From NCBI GenBank assembly GCA_036508135.1, contig DATCHW010000047.1:1-64000 (forward strand): a DNA stretch of 64,000 nucleotides, given 5' to 3'. Shown piece after piece: positions 44,548 through 55,291 of this stretch. Positions within the stretch are counted from its first letter, which is position 1; each line of letters starts with the position of its first letter. A model generated the notes under the pieces. The model ran no database searches and was not told where the DNA came from. It saw only the letters and a list, made by a program, of their open reading frames with translations. The position numbers and the translations under genes are program-made. The stretch comes from DATCHW01 sp036508135. GTDB lineage: Bacteria; Bacteroidota; Ignavibacteria; Tepidaquicellales; Tepidaquicellaceae.

Positions 44548-47500
44548 ATGAAGACTGTTTATGTCATTATTTGTAATCTTTTTTTCTTCTTTATAAATAG
44601 TTACGCTCAAATTTATTCCACTCATAATTATACACCTGAAAATGGTATTGCTGCAAGAGATGTATATGACATAACTCAGGATAGCACAGGCAGAATGTGG
44701 TTCAGTACCGGATTAGGTATTTCCCGGTATGATGGTTTTAAGTTCGAGAATTTTGATTTCACTAAGGAAATATTTAAGATTTCATACAGAAGAATTATTA
44801 CAGACGAGAATGGTTACGTCTGGTGTACACCAAATTTTACAAGGGATTCAATTCGGGTATTTAAGAATAATCAGTGGATAAGTATCCCCCCGCCAAATCA
44901 TTCAAATATTTATGAAGAGAATACAGCACTTGATTTATATTATGAAAATGGAAATCCGGTTTTTTGTCTGGGAACAGGTGACGGTATTTTTATAAACAAA
45001 GATAATAGCTGGAAAAGGTACGCAATAGAAGACGGGTTAATTAGTAATGAAGTCTTAAACATTTGTGTGTACAATAAAAGTTTTTATATTTCGACAAATA
45101 AGGGATTATCAATTTTTAAATCGGGTTCAATTGATAATTCACTCAATAATATTATTTCGAAAGAGCAGTCAACAATACTAAAAGTATATTTTCAGAAGTT
45201 AAATGTAGATAATAAAAATGAAAATGTAAGAATGTGGATTCTACTGCCCAATAAACTTGGTTATATTGAGAATAACAGTTTTAAAGTACTAACAGCAGAT
45301 TTCGAGATTCCGGATTTAACGAACTTTATTAGTTATTCTATGGTAATTGATAAAAGAAACAATATTTATTTTGGAAGCGGATGGGTGAAATATTATTTAA
45401 ATATTAATAATGGGAATTTAGTACGATTGTTTAAGGAAAACGGATTTGTGTCAAACGGCTGTACTTCAATATTTCTTGATAAAGAAGATAATTTGTGGGT
45501 ATCAGATACAAAAGGATTATCCAAATTAAACAGTCTTGCATTTCGCAATCATAACAGCAGTATTGGATTAGAAGAAGACGATGTTGTCTCTATTAATGAG
45601 ATAACTCCTGGAAAGTATATATTCGGGCATAGTCGCGGTATTACAATATCAGAAAACTATAGATACAAATACATTTCTTTTAAAACATTTAAAAATTACA
45701 AGCCAAATTCAACCAGAGTTCTTGATATTTTTAAAGATAAAATCGGAAATATATGGTTTTCAGCATCCGGTATGGGAATCGGAAAGTTGGATAATTCGGA
45801 TAATATTGAATGGATGAAAATACCTGATTCGACGATGTTCGGTTCAATCATATCGGATGATAGCGGAAATATTCTAGCTTCTGCCAGCAAAGGAATTTAT
45901 ATTTATAAAAACGGGGCATTTGAAAAGTATCTTAAAGATATTTCACCGAATAATTATATAAGAAAATTGTTCAACTTAAAAGATGGAAAAATTTGGGCTG
46001 CTTCATCGACAGGTATTTATATTTTTGAAAACCATACAGTAAAAAACATAAAAGTTGAAAACAACCTACGAGCGAACAGTATCTACTCAATTTTTAAAGA
46101 TAACAGAAACAGAATTTTTGCGGGAACTCTTGACGGATTGTATATCATTCAGAATGATTCTATGATTAAATTCAATGAGAACAATTTTTCTGTTGATGAT
46201 GCGGTTTATGCAATGGTTCAGGACAAAAAAAATAATTACTGGATAGGCACAAGTAAAAATCTTGTATTCTGGGATGGGAATAAAACAAAAAAAGAGTATA
46301 ATTCAAGGAACGGGTTGATTCCCGGTGAGATTAACAGGTCAGCATTATTTTTTGATTCATCGGATAGACTCTGGATTGGAACTGATATGGGAGTCTCCCG
46401 CTATTTTTCGGAATTAGACAATGAAAAATCTTATATTCCAAAAGTAGAATTAAACGGCATCGTTGAAAATGGAGGTAACTATTTCCCGCTTGACAGCGAT
46501 ATAAGTTTTGGTAATAACAATAATAATTTAAAATTTTTATTCAGAGGTATTTCATTTGTAGATGAGAAATCGATGGAATATCAAATTAAACTCGAAGGAT
46601 TTGATAAAGACTGGATTAATGTAAAACAAGAGCATATTGAAAATGTAGTTTATAGGAACCTTAAACCGGGAGATTATATATTTAAGGTAAAAGCAAGAAA
46701 CAACTCGGGTGAATGGAGTCAGGAAGTTGTATCAAATAAGATAATAATAGAAAACCCATTTTATTATAAATGGTGGTTTATCTTACTAACAATATTATTT
46801 ATCGTAATAAGTCTTTCAGGATTTTTCTATCTTCAGAACAGAAACCGGTATTTATCAAAACTTGAAAAGGAAGTAGAAAATCGAACCAAAGAATTAAATA
46901 AATCCAACGATGATTTAATAAAAGCCAATGAAAACCTTGAGGAGCGTGTAAAAGAAAGGACAGGCGAACTGGAAGAAAGTGAAAGGAAATTCAGAGAGCT
47001 TGTGGAGTTATTACCTGAAACAATATATGAAACAAATCATGAAGGTGACATAATTCTTACAAATAATGCTGGTTTTGAAAAATTTGGATATACCATCGAT
47101 GATTTGGGAAAATTTTCTGTTCTTGATGTTGTTGAATCTGAAGATCGCGAACGAGTTCAGGAATATTTTAGAAATGTAAAAAGCGGAAATCAGTTAATAG
47201 GGGCTGAGTTTCAAGCGTTGAAAAAAGATGGTAGTACATTTCCTATTTATACAAATTCAGTACCTATAATGAAAAAAGGCGAAATAACAGGAATCAGAGG
47301 AATTGCATTTGATTTGACAAGTCAAAAGATTATTGAAGAAAAACTAAAAAAACTTTCTGAAGAACAAAAAGAACTAATTGCCGCAAAGGATAAGTTTTTT
47401 TCGATTATAGCCCACGACTTACGAAATCCATTTACGGGATTATTGGGATTTGCAGATGTTTTATATCAGGATGGTTCAGGTTTTTCTAAAGAAGAAGTAT

Positions 47501-48060
47501 TAAAATATTCCGGACATATAATTAAATCAGCAGAAAATATATTAAACCTTCTTGAAAATCTTTTGAAATGGGGCAGATTACAAACAGGGAAGATGGAAGT
47601 AAAAATAAAGAGAATAAATCTTTTTGAGAAATCGGATAAAAATATAGCTCTGTTGTCAAATAATGCGGTCAAGAAAGAAATATCTATTATAAATTATATT
47701 ACAACCGATATATATGTAAAAGCAGATAGTTTTATGTTAGATTCTATTATTCAGAATCTACTTGTGAATTCAATAAAATTTACTCCTAGAAAAGGTAAAA
47801 TAGAATTTTCTGCTGAAAAATCAGATAATATGATTTATATATCAATATCCGATACCGGAATAGGAATGGACGATGAGCAATTAAAAAACATCTTCCTGAT
47901 AGACAAATATAATACAACATTGGGTACGGAAAATGAACCGGGTACAGGGTTAGGTGTGATACTTTGTAAAGAAATGATTGAAAAACAATATGGAACTATA
48001 AACATAAAATCAGAAGTCGGCAAAGGATCAATATTTAAGTTTAGCTTGCCTTCAGCATAA
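44548..48060 (+). CDS. Two-component propeller sensor histidine kinase
   Basis: The 1170-residue protein has a signal peptide, about 14 Reg_prop repeats forming the periplasmic double propeller (D-I-T-Q-D-S-T-G-R-M-W-F-S-T; D-K-E-D-N-L-W-V-S), a Y_Y_Y domain (Y-Q-I-K-L-E-G-F-D-K-D-W near 675), one membrane segment (near 745-765), a coiled coil and a PAS domain (near 810-930). The HisKA domain has F-F-S-I-I-A-H-D-L-R-N-P-F (phosphorylated His), and the ATPase has N-box N-L-L-V-N-S-I-K-F-T, D-T-G-I-G-M and G-T-G-L-G-V. Unlike many such hybrids it has no receiver or AraC domain, and no response-regulator gene is adjacent, so its partner is encoded elsewhere. The ligand is unknown. Confidence 0.9.
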   Translation: MKTVYVIICNLFFFFINSYAQIYSTHNYTPENGIAARDVYDITQDSTGRMWFSTGLGISRYDGFKFENFDFTKEIFKISYRRIITDENGYVWCTPNFTRDSIRVFKNNQWISIPPPNHSNIYEENTALDLYYENGNPVFCLGTGDGIFINKDNSWKRYAIEDGLISNEVLNICVYNKSFYISTNKGLSIFKSGSIDNSLNNIISKEQSTILKVYFQKLNVDNKNENVRMWILLPNKLGYIENNSFKVLTADFEIPDLTNFISYSMVIDKRNNIYFGSGWVKYYLNINNGNLVRLFKENGFVSNGCTSIFLDKEDNLWVSDTKGLSKLNSLAFRNHNSSIGLEEDDVVSINEITPGKYIFGHSRGITISENYRYKYISFKTFKNYKPNSTRVLDIFKDKIGNIWFSASGMGIGKLDNSDNIEWMKIPDSTMFGSIISDDSGNILASASKGIYIYKNGAFEKYLKDISPNNYIRKLFNLKDGKIWAASSTGIYIFENHTVKNIKVENNLRANSIYSIFKDNRNRIFAGTLDGLYIIQNDSMIKFNENNFSVDDAVYAMVQDKKNNYWIGTSKNLVFWDGNKTKKEYNSRNGLIPGEINRSALFFDSSDRLWIGTDMGVSRYFSELDNEKSYIPKVELNGIVENGGNYFPLDSDISFGNNNNNLKFLFRGISFVDEKSMEYQIKLEGFDKDWINVKQEHIENVVYRNLKPGDYIFKVKARNNSGEWSQEVVSNKIIIENPFYYKWWFILLTILFIVISLSGFFYLQNRNRYLSKLEKEVENRTKELNKSNDDLIKANENLEERVKERTGELEESERKFRELVELLPETIYETNHEGDIILTNNAGFEKFGYTIDDLGKFSVLDVVESEDRERVQEYFRNVKSGNQLIGAEFQALKKDGSTFPIYTNSVPIMKKGEITGIRGIAFDLTSQKIIEEKLKKLSEEQKELIAAKDKFFSIIAHDLRNPFTGLLGFADVLYQDGSGFSKEEVLKYSGHIIKSAENILNLLENLLKWGRLQTGKMEVKIKRINLFEKSDKNIALLSNNAVKKEISIINYITTDIYVKADSFMLDSIIQNLLVNSIKFTPRKGKIEFSAEKSDNMIYISISDTGIGMDDEQLKNIFLIDKYNTTLGTENEPGTGLGVILCKEMIEKQYGTINIKSEVGKGSIFKFSLPSA

Positions 48061-48592
48061 GCATTTAATGTGCAACTAAAATCATTTTTAAGTGATTTCA
48101 AATCCACAAACAGGAATTTTAGATTTACATCTTTCAAATAAAAATTCTCATCAAAGAGTATAAAATCCAATTTTTTTAACTTAAAGTGATGAAGTGTAAA
48201 AGCTGTAGTATGCGATCATGTATAATTACGGAACGATTCTTACCGATTACAATGTAATTCTAACCAATAAGATAACTTCCTGACATAAAGAAGCCTTTTT
48301 GGCAAATAATGATGCATTCCGGGATCTGTCTTTTTTGTTTTTGGATCTTAGGAAATCCGAAATTCCTCTAAAAATGATGAATTTTAGATATATAAAATAG
48401 TAATAGAATAAGTTTATTTTGAAAATTTATAATTAATTATTTAATCAAGTAAATTCCTCGACGCTTGCGTCGGGGTAGTTCATTATTTTCGGAGATTTGA
48501 AGTTTTCAAGAACATTCATTTCTTTATTTTATTACCAGTGATTAAGGGTATATTGATTTGATTGTTGCTAAAATTTATCATACCTTAATATA
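48061..48592. other. Intergenic
   Basis: No gene is visible. CGACGC-TTGC-GTCG (near 48459-48473) is a short hairpin; otherwise the stretch is AT-rich. Confidence 0.45.
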
Positions 48593-48608
48593 GTTCGTTT
48601 ATACGAAC
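48593..48608 (+). promoter_or_regulatory. Palindrome upstream of propeller array
   Basis: GTTCGT-TTAT-ACGAAC is a perfect 6-bp-arm palindrome about 110 bases upstream of the array's first gene; it could be an operator. Confidence 0.4.
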
Positions 48609-48717
48609 CGGTTAACGGCAATTGCCACATAACCAATTCTACAAGTAAGGAGTAATTCCAATGAAAACACTTCAATCAATTTTTCTCTTTCAAAATCATA
48701 AAACACAGAAATCCGAA

Positions 48718-51099
48718 ATGAAAAGATCATTAAAATTCTCAACCCGATTAACCATGATTATTTTTGTATGGTTAATGAGTTTCAATACTTTAACTGCACA
48801 ATGGGTATGGCAGAACCCGCTTCCGCAAGGAAACACCCTATTGGGCGTTTCCTTCACTGATGCCAACACGGGAACAGTGGTGGGAAATTCCGGCACAATT
48901 CTTCGCACTACTAATGGAGGTGTAAATTGGAATACGCAATCAAGCGGGACAACACTCCCACTCTATGTTGTTTCCTTCAGCGATGCTAACAACGGAACAG
49001 CGGTGGGATATACTGGCACAATTCTACGAACTACTAATGGCGGTGTAAATTGGAATCTTCAATCAAGCGGAACAACAGTAATTCTCTTTTGTGTTTCCTT
49101 CACTGATACCAACAATGGAACGGCGGTGGGAGCAACTGGCACAATTCTACACACAACTAATGGAGGCGTAAATTGGAATCTGCAATCAAGCGGAACAACA
49201 TACAACCTCATCGGCGTTTCCTTCACTGATGCCAATAACGGAACAGCGGTAGGAGCAACTGGCACAATTCTACGCACTACTAATGGCGGCGTAAATTGGA
49301 ATCTTCAATCAAGCGGAACAACAAACCTCCTCGAAGGAGTTTTCTTCACTGATCCCAATAACGGAACAGCGGTAGGCTTAGGTGGCACAATTCTACGCAC
49401 TACTAATGGCGGCGTAAATTGGAATTCGCAAACAAGTGGAACTACAAACCTCCTCTACACTGTTTCCTTCACTGATGCAAACAACGGAACAGCGGTGGGC
49501 TTAAACGGCACAATTCTACGCACTACTAATGGCGGCGTAAATTGGAATCTGCAATCAAGCGGAACAACAAACTACCTCCACAGTGTTTCCTTCACTGATG
49601 CCAACACTGGAACAGCGGTAGGCTTAAGTGGCACAACTCTTCGCACTACTAATGGCGGCGTAAATTGGAATCTGCAATCAAGCGGAACAATACTCGCCCT
49701 CAATAGTGTTTCCTTCACCAATGCTACCACAGGAACCGCTGTGGGTTCAAATGGCACAATTGTTCGGACTACTAATGGCGGCGTAAATTGGAATCTGCAA
49801 TCAAGCGGAACAACACTCGCCCTCACAGGTGTTTCCTTCACTGATGCCAACAACGGAACAGCAGTGGGTGGCACGGGGGGAGTATCTGGCACAATTCTAC
49901 GCACTACTAATGGCGGCATGAATTGGAATCTACAATCAACAGCAAATTACCTCTACGGTGTTTCCTTTACGGATGCCAATAACGGAACAGCGGTGGGAGC
50001 ATACGGTACAATTCTACGCACTACTAATGGCGGTGTAAATTGGAGTCTGCAAAGCGGAACAACAAACTACCTCCTAGCCGTTTCCTTCACCAATGCCAAT
50101 AACGGAACAGCGGTGGGATTAAGTGGCACAATCCTTCGCACTACTAATGGCGGCGTAAATTGGAATCTACAAACAAACGGAACGACATCTGACCTCTACG
50201 GTGTTTCCTTCACTGATGCCAACAACGGAACAGCGGTGGGATTTACCGGAACAATTCTTCGCACTACTAATGGCGGCGTAAATTGGAATCTGCAATCAAG
50301 TGGAACGACAGATAACCTCACCGGTGTTTCTTTCACTGATTCCAATAACGAAACGGTAGTAGGCGTAAATGGCATAATTCTTCGCACTACTAATGGCGGC
50401 GTAAATTGGAATCTGCAAATATGCGGAACGACAAGTCAGCTTTACGGCGTTTCCTTCACAGATGCCAACAATGGAACTGTGGTGGGTGGAGGTGGAACAA
50501 TTCTTCGAACAGGAATTCCTCCTCTCCCTGCACCAATACTTATTTCACCATCAAATGGAGCAATAAACTTACCTTCAACGATATCATTCGACTGGAATTC
50601 TGTGCCAACGGCTACGAGTTATAGAATTCGGGTAGCAAATGATTCATTATTTACATCTATAGTAAAAGATAGTACGGTAAGTGTAGATTCTATAATTTTA
50701 TCAGGTTTTCTTGCAAATGGACTCTATTATTGGAAGGTCGCAGCAATAAATGCTGTAGGTACAGGTTTATACTCCACAGTATGGCATTTCCAAATTAATT
50801 CTATTGGAATAAATAATTATTCATCAATAATTCCGAAAGAATTTAAATTGTATGAGAATTTTCCGAATCCATTCAATCCGACAACGAAAATCAGATTTGA
50901 TTTACCGAAAAATTCTTCAGTAAAGATTCTCGTATATGATATGATAGGCAGGGAAATTCAACAACTGGTAAACAAGGAACTTAAGGCAGGTGCATACGAA
51001 TACGAATTTAACGGTAGTTATTATGCAAGCGGAATATATTTTTATAGAATGCAATCCGCAGAATATCTGAGTGTTAAGAAAATGGTGTTGATAAAATAA
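48718..51099 (+). CDS. T9SS-sorted 14-blade propeller protein, array copy 1
   Basis: I prefer the ATG at 48718 because M-K-R-S-L-K-F-S-T-R-L matches the starts of the paralogues at 52749 and 55292; an in-frame ATG at 48661 has a stronger AAGGAG site and would add 19 residues. After the signal peptide (end T-L-T-A-Q) come 14 near-identical YCF48-like blades of about 42 residues (V-S-F-T-D-A-N-N-G-T-A-V-G, then G-T-I-L-R-T-T-N-G-G-V-N-W), the last one cut short. An Fn3-like domain (A-T-S-Y-R-I-R-V-A-N-D-S) and a type A sorting domain (N-F-P-N-P-F-N-P) follow. Fourteen blades fit two seven-bladed propellers. It is predicted to be surface-exposed; the ligand is unknown. Confidence 0.9.
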   Translation: MKRSLKFSTRLTMIIFVWLMSFNTLTAQWVWQNPLPQGNTLLGVSFTDANTGTVVGNSGTILRTTNGGVNWNTQSSGTTLPLYVVSFSDANNGTAVGYTGTILRTTNGGVNWNLQSSGTTVILFCVSFTDTNNGTAVGATGTILHTTNGGVNWNLQSSGTTYNLIGVSFTDANNGTAVGATGTILRTTNGGVNWNLQSSGTTNLLEGVFFTDPNNGTAVGLGGTILRTTNGGVNWNSQTSGTTNLLYTVSFTDANNGTAVGLNGTILRTTNGGVNWNLQSSGTTNYLHSVSFTDANTGTAVGLSGTTLRTTNGGVNWNLQSSGTILALNSVSFTNATTGTAVGSNGTIVRTTNGGVNWNLQSSGTTLALTGVSFTDANNGTAVGGTGGVSGTILRTTNGGMNWNLQSTANYLYGVSFTDANNGTAVGAYGTILRTTNGGVNWSLQSGTTNYLLAVSFTNANNGTAVGLSGTILRTTNGGVNWNLQTNGTTSDLYGVSFTDANNGTAVGFTGTILRTTNGGVNWNLQSSGTTDNLTGVSFTDSNNETVVGVNGIILRTTNGGVNWNLQICGTTSQLYGVSFTDANNGTVVGGGGTILRTGIPPLPAPILISPSNGAINLPSTISFDWNSVPTATSYRIRVANDSLFTSIVKDSTVSVDSIILSGFLANGLYYWKVAAINAVGTGLYSTVWHFQINSIGINNYSSIIPKEFKLYENFPNPFNPTTKIRFDLPKNSSVKILVYDMIGREIQQLVNKELKAGAYEYEFNGSYYASGIYFYRMQSAEYLSVKKMVLIK

Positions 51100-51726
51100 G
51101 GACATTTGTCCCCTCAGAAAGTTTAAAGAAATAATTAGCTTAAGAAAAAGGGACAAAAGAGAAATAAAAAGGCGCACACAAAATACATCGGAAGGAGAGT
51201 TCATACATAAATAAAAAACACAGTATGAACTTTCCCCGAAGTTGAGTGAACAAATTTAATGAGAAATATATATTATAAGATTACATTTATATTACTTCCT
51301 ATCCTCCTTTCATAGCATTCGCAATTGCCGTTATATTATAATTATTTGGGACTGAACATTCCGATATATCAAAAAGCATTCTTGAAAATATTGGTAGTAT
51401 AATCTTATACTTGTCCAGGTATTGATACGTTTTATACTTCATCATCACAAAAAATAAAGGCATATTGGTTGACGTTAGTCTAAACACTCACAAACCTCCT
51501 GTCAGTCTTGGAATACCCATTTCATCAATAACTTTATTCCTGAGGTATTTGATAGGCTTTACTCACTTGTAGATGTGATTTTAGACTTTAAGCAAAAATA
51601 ATAAATATATGAATTCAAATAACAGTTGTCAAAGTCAGGAAGACGCAATGCGGGTTTTTTAGGAGAAAAATTCAATGCTTGACAAATGGAAATAAATTGT
51701 CGAATTTTATTAGTAAAATTGATTTG
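51100..51726. other. Intergenic with hairpins
   Basis: TTTGTCCC near 51104 pairs with GGGACAAA near 51150. AGTTCATAC near 51198 pairs with GTATGAACT near 51223. Neither has a good T-run. No believable gene is present on either strand. Confidence 0.45.
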
Positions 51727-51761
51727 ACCTTACATAGGGGGTTTAACCCCCTATGTAAGGT
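51727..51761 (+). promoter_or_regulatory. Perfect 35-bp palindrome upstream of TrmB gene
   Basis: ACCTTACATAGGGGG and CCCCCTATGTAAGGT are perfect inverted repeats extended by TT/AA around a single central base. It ends about 60 bases before the TrmB-type regulator. The right half plus the following bases (CCCCCTATGTAAGGTTCACC) resembles the repeated unit upstream of the second TrmB gene (CCCTCTATAATAGTGGTTCACC, shown here as two parts CCCTCTATAA and TAGTGGTTCACC). An autoregulatory operator is the simplest reading. Confidence 0.7.
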
Positions 51762-51823
51762 TCACCAGTCTGTGGTGGTTTTTGATAAAAAATATTTTTC
51801 TTAATTAAACAAATAAAGTGAAT

Positions 51824-52678
51824 ATGAGTTACGACGTCAATGACTTTATTCAACATTTTCTTGACCTGGATTTAACAGAACGAGAAGCGACTACATACGT
51901 TACGCTTCTTTCACGAAATGGCTATACTGCTAATGAGTTACAACGGGCAGTTCATATACCAAGTACAAAAATATATGATGTCCTCAAAAAAATGATTAAG
52001 CGAGGAATATGTACTGAACGGTTTTTAGATGGGGTCAAATTTTACGAAGCTGTAAATCCAGAAATTGCTTTTCAAATAGTATTAGATAAATACAAAATTG
52101 AAATTGAGCAAAAAACAAAGGTTGCAGAAAAACTTATCCAAAATCTATTACCGATATTCAATGAAAATAAAGATTTGGAAAATTCATTAGACTTCATTGA
52201 AATTTTAAAGGATAACGAATTATTACAGAAAAGATATATTAAGGTATGGCGCGAATGCCAAAAGGAAGTTTTAGTATTTGTTAAAGGACCATATCTTGCA
52301 AGTAGTAATTCATCTTACAAGAATGAACAGGAAGAAGCAGAAATTAACTTTCTTAACCGCGGCGGAATTGTGCGTGGTTTATATGAATCCGGCGAACTAC
52401 ATAAACTTGACTTTCTGATGAAATCAATTCCTTCATATATGGAAAAGGGTGAACAGGTAAAGATTGCCAAATCGTTGCCAATGAAAATGATGGTCTTTGA
52501 TGAAAAAATGGTTATGTTCCCGCTTACAACTAATATTATTAATTCCTCATCTTTGACGACAATTTTTATAGAACACCCACAACTTGCTCTAACTTGTAAG
52601 ACTCTATTCGAGGTTATGTGGGAAAAAAGCATAAGTTACGAAGAATTTCTAGAAAGATCAAAGCGAGGAATTTCTTGA
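51824..52678 (+). CDS. TrmB-type transcriptional regulator 1
   Basis: The protein (284 residues from ATG 51824; GTG 51818 is also possible) has an N-terminal winged helix of the TrmB type (L-T-E-R-E-A-T-T-Y-V-T-L-L; S-T-K-I-Y-D-V-L-K-K-M-I-K-R-G) and a helical linker (about 90-125). The C-terminal effector domain has phospholipase-D-like folds seen in archaeal and bacterial TrmB proteins (S-L-P-M-K-M-M-V-F-D-E-K near 225). It is a paralogue of the regulator at 59730. The next gene, a propeller protein, starts 70 bases after its stop, so it probably shares a transcript with and controls that gene. Effector unknown. Confidence 0.85.
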   Translation: MSYDVNDFIQHFLDLDLTEREATTYVTLLSRNGYTANELQRAVHIPSTKIYDVLKKMIKRGICTERFLDGVKFYEAVNPEIAFQIVLDKYKIEIEQKTKVAEKLIQNLLPIFNENKDLENSLDFIEILKDNELLQKRYIKVWRECQKEVLVFVKGPYLASSNSSYKNEQEEAEINFLNRGGIVRGLYESGELHKLDFLMKSIPSYMEKGEQVKIAKSLPMKMMVFDEKMVMFPLTTNIINSSSLTTIFIEHPQLALTCKTLFEVMWEKSISYEEFLERSKRGIS

Positions 52679-52748
52679 AAGAACGATTTGAATAAGAAAA
52701 AAAGAATTAATTAGTCTCTTTCAAAATCATAAACCAAAGGATTAAAAA

Positions 52749-55124
52749 ATGAAACAATCATTACATTTCTCAACACGATTAACCGGAATAATTATTGTAT
52801 GGTTGATGAGTTTCAATATATTATCTGCCCAATGGTTCTGGCAAAACCCTCTTCCACAAGGAAACTATCTCTATAGTGTGTCCTTCTTCGATGCTAACAA
52901 CGGAACAGCGGTAGGTCTAAGTGGCACAATTCTTCGCACCACTAATGGAGGTACAAATTGGAGTCTGCAAACAAGTGGAACAACAACTATGCTCAAAGGA
53001 GTTTGCTTCACAGATGTCAACAATGGAACAGTAGTGGGAAATACCGGTACAATTCTTCATACATATGATGGAGGTATAAATTGGCGAGTACAAACAAGCG
53101 GAACAACAACCCCTCTCTACTGTATTTCCTTCTCAGATACCAAAAACGGAACAGCGGTAGGGTATGGTGGCATAATTCTTTGTACCACAAATGGCGGTGT
53201 AAATTGGAATTCGCAATCAAGCGGAACAACGGAACACCTATTTGGTGTTTTCTTCTTTGAAGCTAAAATAGGAATAGCAGTAGGAGCAAACGGCACAATT
53301 CTACGCACTACTAATGGCGGTGTAAATTGGAATCTTCAATCAAGCGGAACGCCAAGCAACCTCAATAGTGTTTCATTTACCGATGTCAATACGGGAACAG
53401 CGGTGGGAACAAGTGGCACAATTCTACGCACTACTGATGGCGGCATAAATTGGAATCTGCAAGTAAGCGGAACAACAAACTACCTTTTAGGTGTTTCCTT
53501 CACTGATGCCAATAATGGAACAGCGGTGGGTGCAACCACAATTCTTCGCACTACTAATGGCGGCGTAAATTGGAATTTGCAAATAAGCGGAACAATATAC
53601 TACCTCTATGGTGTATCCTTCACCGATGCCAATACCGGTATTGCGGTTGGTGAAAATGGTATAATTCTACACACGATTGATGGCGGCGTAAATTGGAATT
53701 CACAAACGCACGGAATAAGAAACTATCTATATGGAGTGTCCTTCACCGATGCTAACACGGGAACAACGGTAGGAGCAAGTGGCACAATTCTACGCACTAC
53801 TAATGGCGGCGTAAATTGGAATTTGCAAATAAGTGGAACGACCTATCAGCTAAATTGTGTTTCTTTCATTAATGCCAATACTGGAACAGCGGTGGGATAT
53901 AATGGCACAATTCTTCGCACTACTAATGGCGGTATAAATTGGAATTCACCAAGTGGAACAACAGTCATTCTCTTTGGTGTTTCCTTCACTGATGCCAATA
54001 ATGGAACAACGGTGGGCCAAAGTGGCAAAATTCTTCGTACTACGAATGGCGGCATAAATTGGAATCTGCAGACAAGCGGAACGACAAACCTCCTCCGTAG
54101 TGTATCCTTCACCGATGCCAATAATGGAACAGTGGTAGGTGCAACAGGCACAATTCTTCGCACAACTAATAGCGGTATAAATTGGAATATGCAGACAAGC
54201 GGAACAAATTATGAACTCTTTGGCGTTTACTTTACTGATACCAACAACGGTACCGTGGTGGGTGCAAACGGCACAATTCTACGTACTAATAATGGCGGCG
54301 TAAATTGGAATTCGCAAACAATCGGAACAACATATTACCTCGGTGTTTCCTTCACTGATGCCAATAACGGAACAGTTGTGGGCTCACAAGGCACAATTCT
54401 TCATACTACTAATGGCGGCGTAAATTGGAATCTGCAATCAAGCGGAACAACTACAACTCAGCTCAATAGTGTTTCCTTCGCTGATGCTAACAACGGAACA
54501 GCGGTGGGTGATATTGGCACAATTCTACGCAATAACATTATACAAATTCCCCCTGCACCAACACTTATATCTCCAGTAAATGGAATTACTAATTTACAGC
54601 CAACAATTTCATTCGATTGGAATTCTGTGCCAACATCTACGAGTTATAGAATTCAGGTTGCAAATGATTCAATATTTACATCAATAGTAAAAGATAGCAC
54701 GGAAAGTGTAGATTCTTTAGTTTTATCAGGTTTTCTTGCTAATGGACTCTATTATTGGAAGGTAGCAGCAATAAATATTGCAGGCACAGGCTTATACTCA
54801 AATGTGTGGCATTTCCAAATAAATCCAACCGGAATAAATAATTATACATCAACAATTCCGAAAGAATTTAAATTGTATGAAAATTTCCCGAATCCATTTA
54901 ATCCGACAACGAAAATCAGATTTGATATACCGAAAAATTCTTTAGTAAAGATTATCGTATTTGATATGACAGGCAGGGAAATTCAACAACTCGTAAACAA
55001 GGAACTCACAGCAGGTGCATACGAATACGAATTTAATGGAAATAATTATGCAAGCGGAATATATTTTTATAGAATGCAATCCGCAGATTATTTAAGTGTT
55101 AAGAAGATGGTGTTGATAAAATAA
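52749..55124 (+). CDS. T9SS-sorted 14-blade propeller protein, array copy 2
   Basis: The start M-K-Q-S-L-H-F-S-T-R-L follows AAAGGA. After the signal peptide come 14 blades, again with the last truncated (G-T-I-L-R-N-N), an Fn3-like domain and a sorting domain (N-F-P-N-P-F-N-P-T-T-K, end K-K-M-V-L-I-K). Compared with copy 1 the blades are more divergent in their loops (for example T-Y-D-G-G-I-N-W), but the blade number is the same. It lies directly downstream of the first TrmB regulator. Confidence 0.9.
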   Translation: MKQSLHFSTRLTGIIIVWLMSFNILSAQWFWQNPLPQGNYLYSVSFFDANNGTAVGLSGTILRTTNGGTNWSLQTSGTTTMLKGVCFTDVNNGTVVGNTGTILHTYDGGINWRVQTSGTTTPLYCISFSDTKNGTAVGYGGIILCTTNGGVNWNSQSSGTTEHLFGVFFFEAKIGIAVGANGTILRTTNGGVNWNLQSSGTPSNLNSVSFTDVNTGTAVGTSGTILRTTDGGINWNLQVSGTTNYLLGVSFTDANNGTAVGATTILRTTNGGVNWNLQISGTIYYLYGVSFTDANTGIAVGENGIILHTIDGGVNWNSQTHGIRNYLYGVSFTDANTGTTVGASGTILRTTNGGVNWNLQISGTTYQLNCVSFINANTGTAVGYNGTILRTTNGGINWNSPSGTTVILFGVSFTDANNGTTVGQSGKILRTTNGGINWNLQTSGTTNLLRSVSFTDANNGTVVGATGTILRTTNSGINWNMQTSGTNYELFGVYFTDTNNGTVVGANGTILRTNNGGVNWNSQTIGTTYYLGVSFTDANNGTVVGSQGTILHTTNGGVNWNLQSSGTTTTQLNSVSFADANNGTAVGDIGTILRNNIIQIPPAPTLISPVNGITNLQPTISFDWNSVPTSTSYRIQVANDSIFTSIVKDSTESVDSLVLSGFLANGLYYWKVAAINIAGTGLYSNVWHFQINPTGINNYTSTIPKEFKLYENFPNPFNPTTKIRFDIPKNSLVKIIVFDMTGREIQQLVNKELTAGAYEYEFNGNNYASGIYFYRMQSADYLSVKKMVLIK

Positions 55125-55218
55125 TTTAAGAGCAATTGATAATGGATAGTGGATAATTAAGAGCGATTGACTTGTTCTGAAATAAGTTGACAAAATAAAT
55201 ATTTAAATTACAAATAAC

Positions 55219-55260
55219 AGTGCTAAGGAATGAAATTAAGATCTTTCATTCCTTAGCACT
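55219..55260 (+). promoter_or_regulatory. Long inverted repeat before array copy 3
   Basis: AGTGCTAAGGAATGAAA (55219-55235) pairs perfectly with TTTCATTCCTTAGCACT (55244-55260), a 17-bp stem with an eight-base loop, 31 bases before the start codon. A near copy with one changed pair lies at 58362-58403 before the pseudogene. There is no T-run, so a regulatory hairpin or protein site is more likely than a terminator. Confidence 0.65.
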
Positions 55261-55291
55261 AATTCAAAATCATAAAACATAGGAGTAAAAA

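Noticed and set aside
51299..51487. 62-codon minus-strand frame in the gap before TrmB 1
   Set aside because: No ribosome site, no family and no supporting context.
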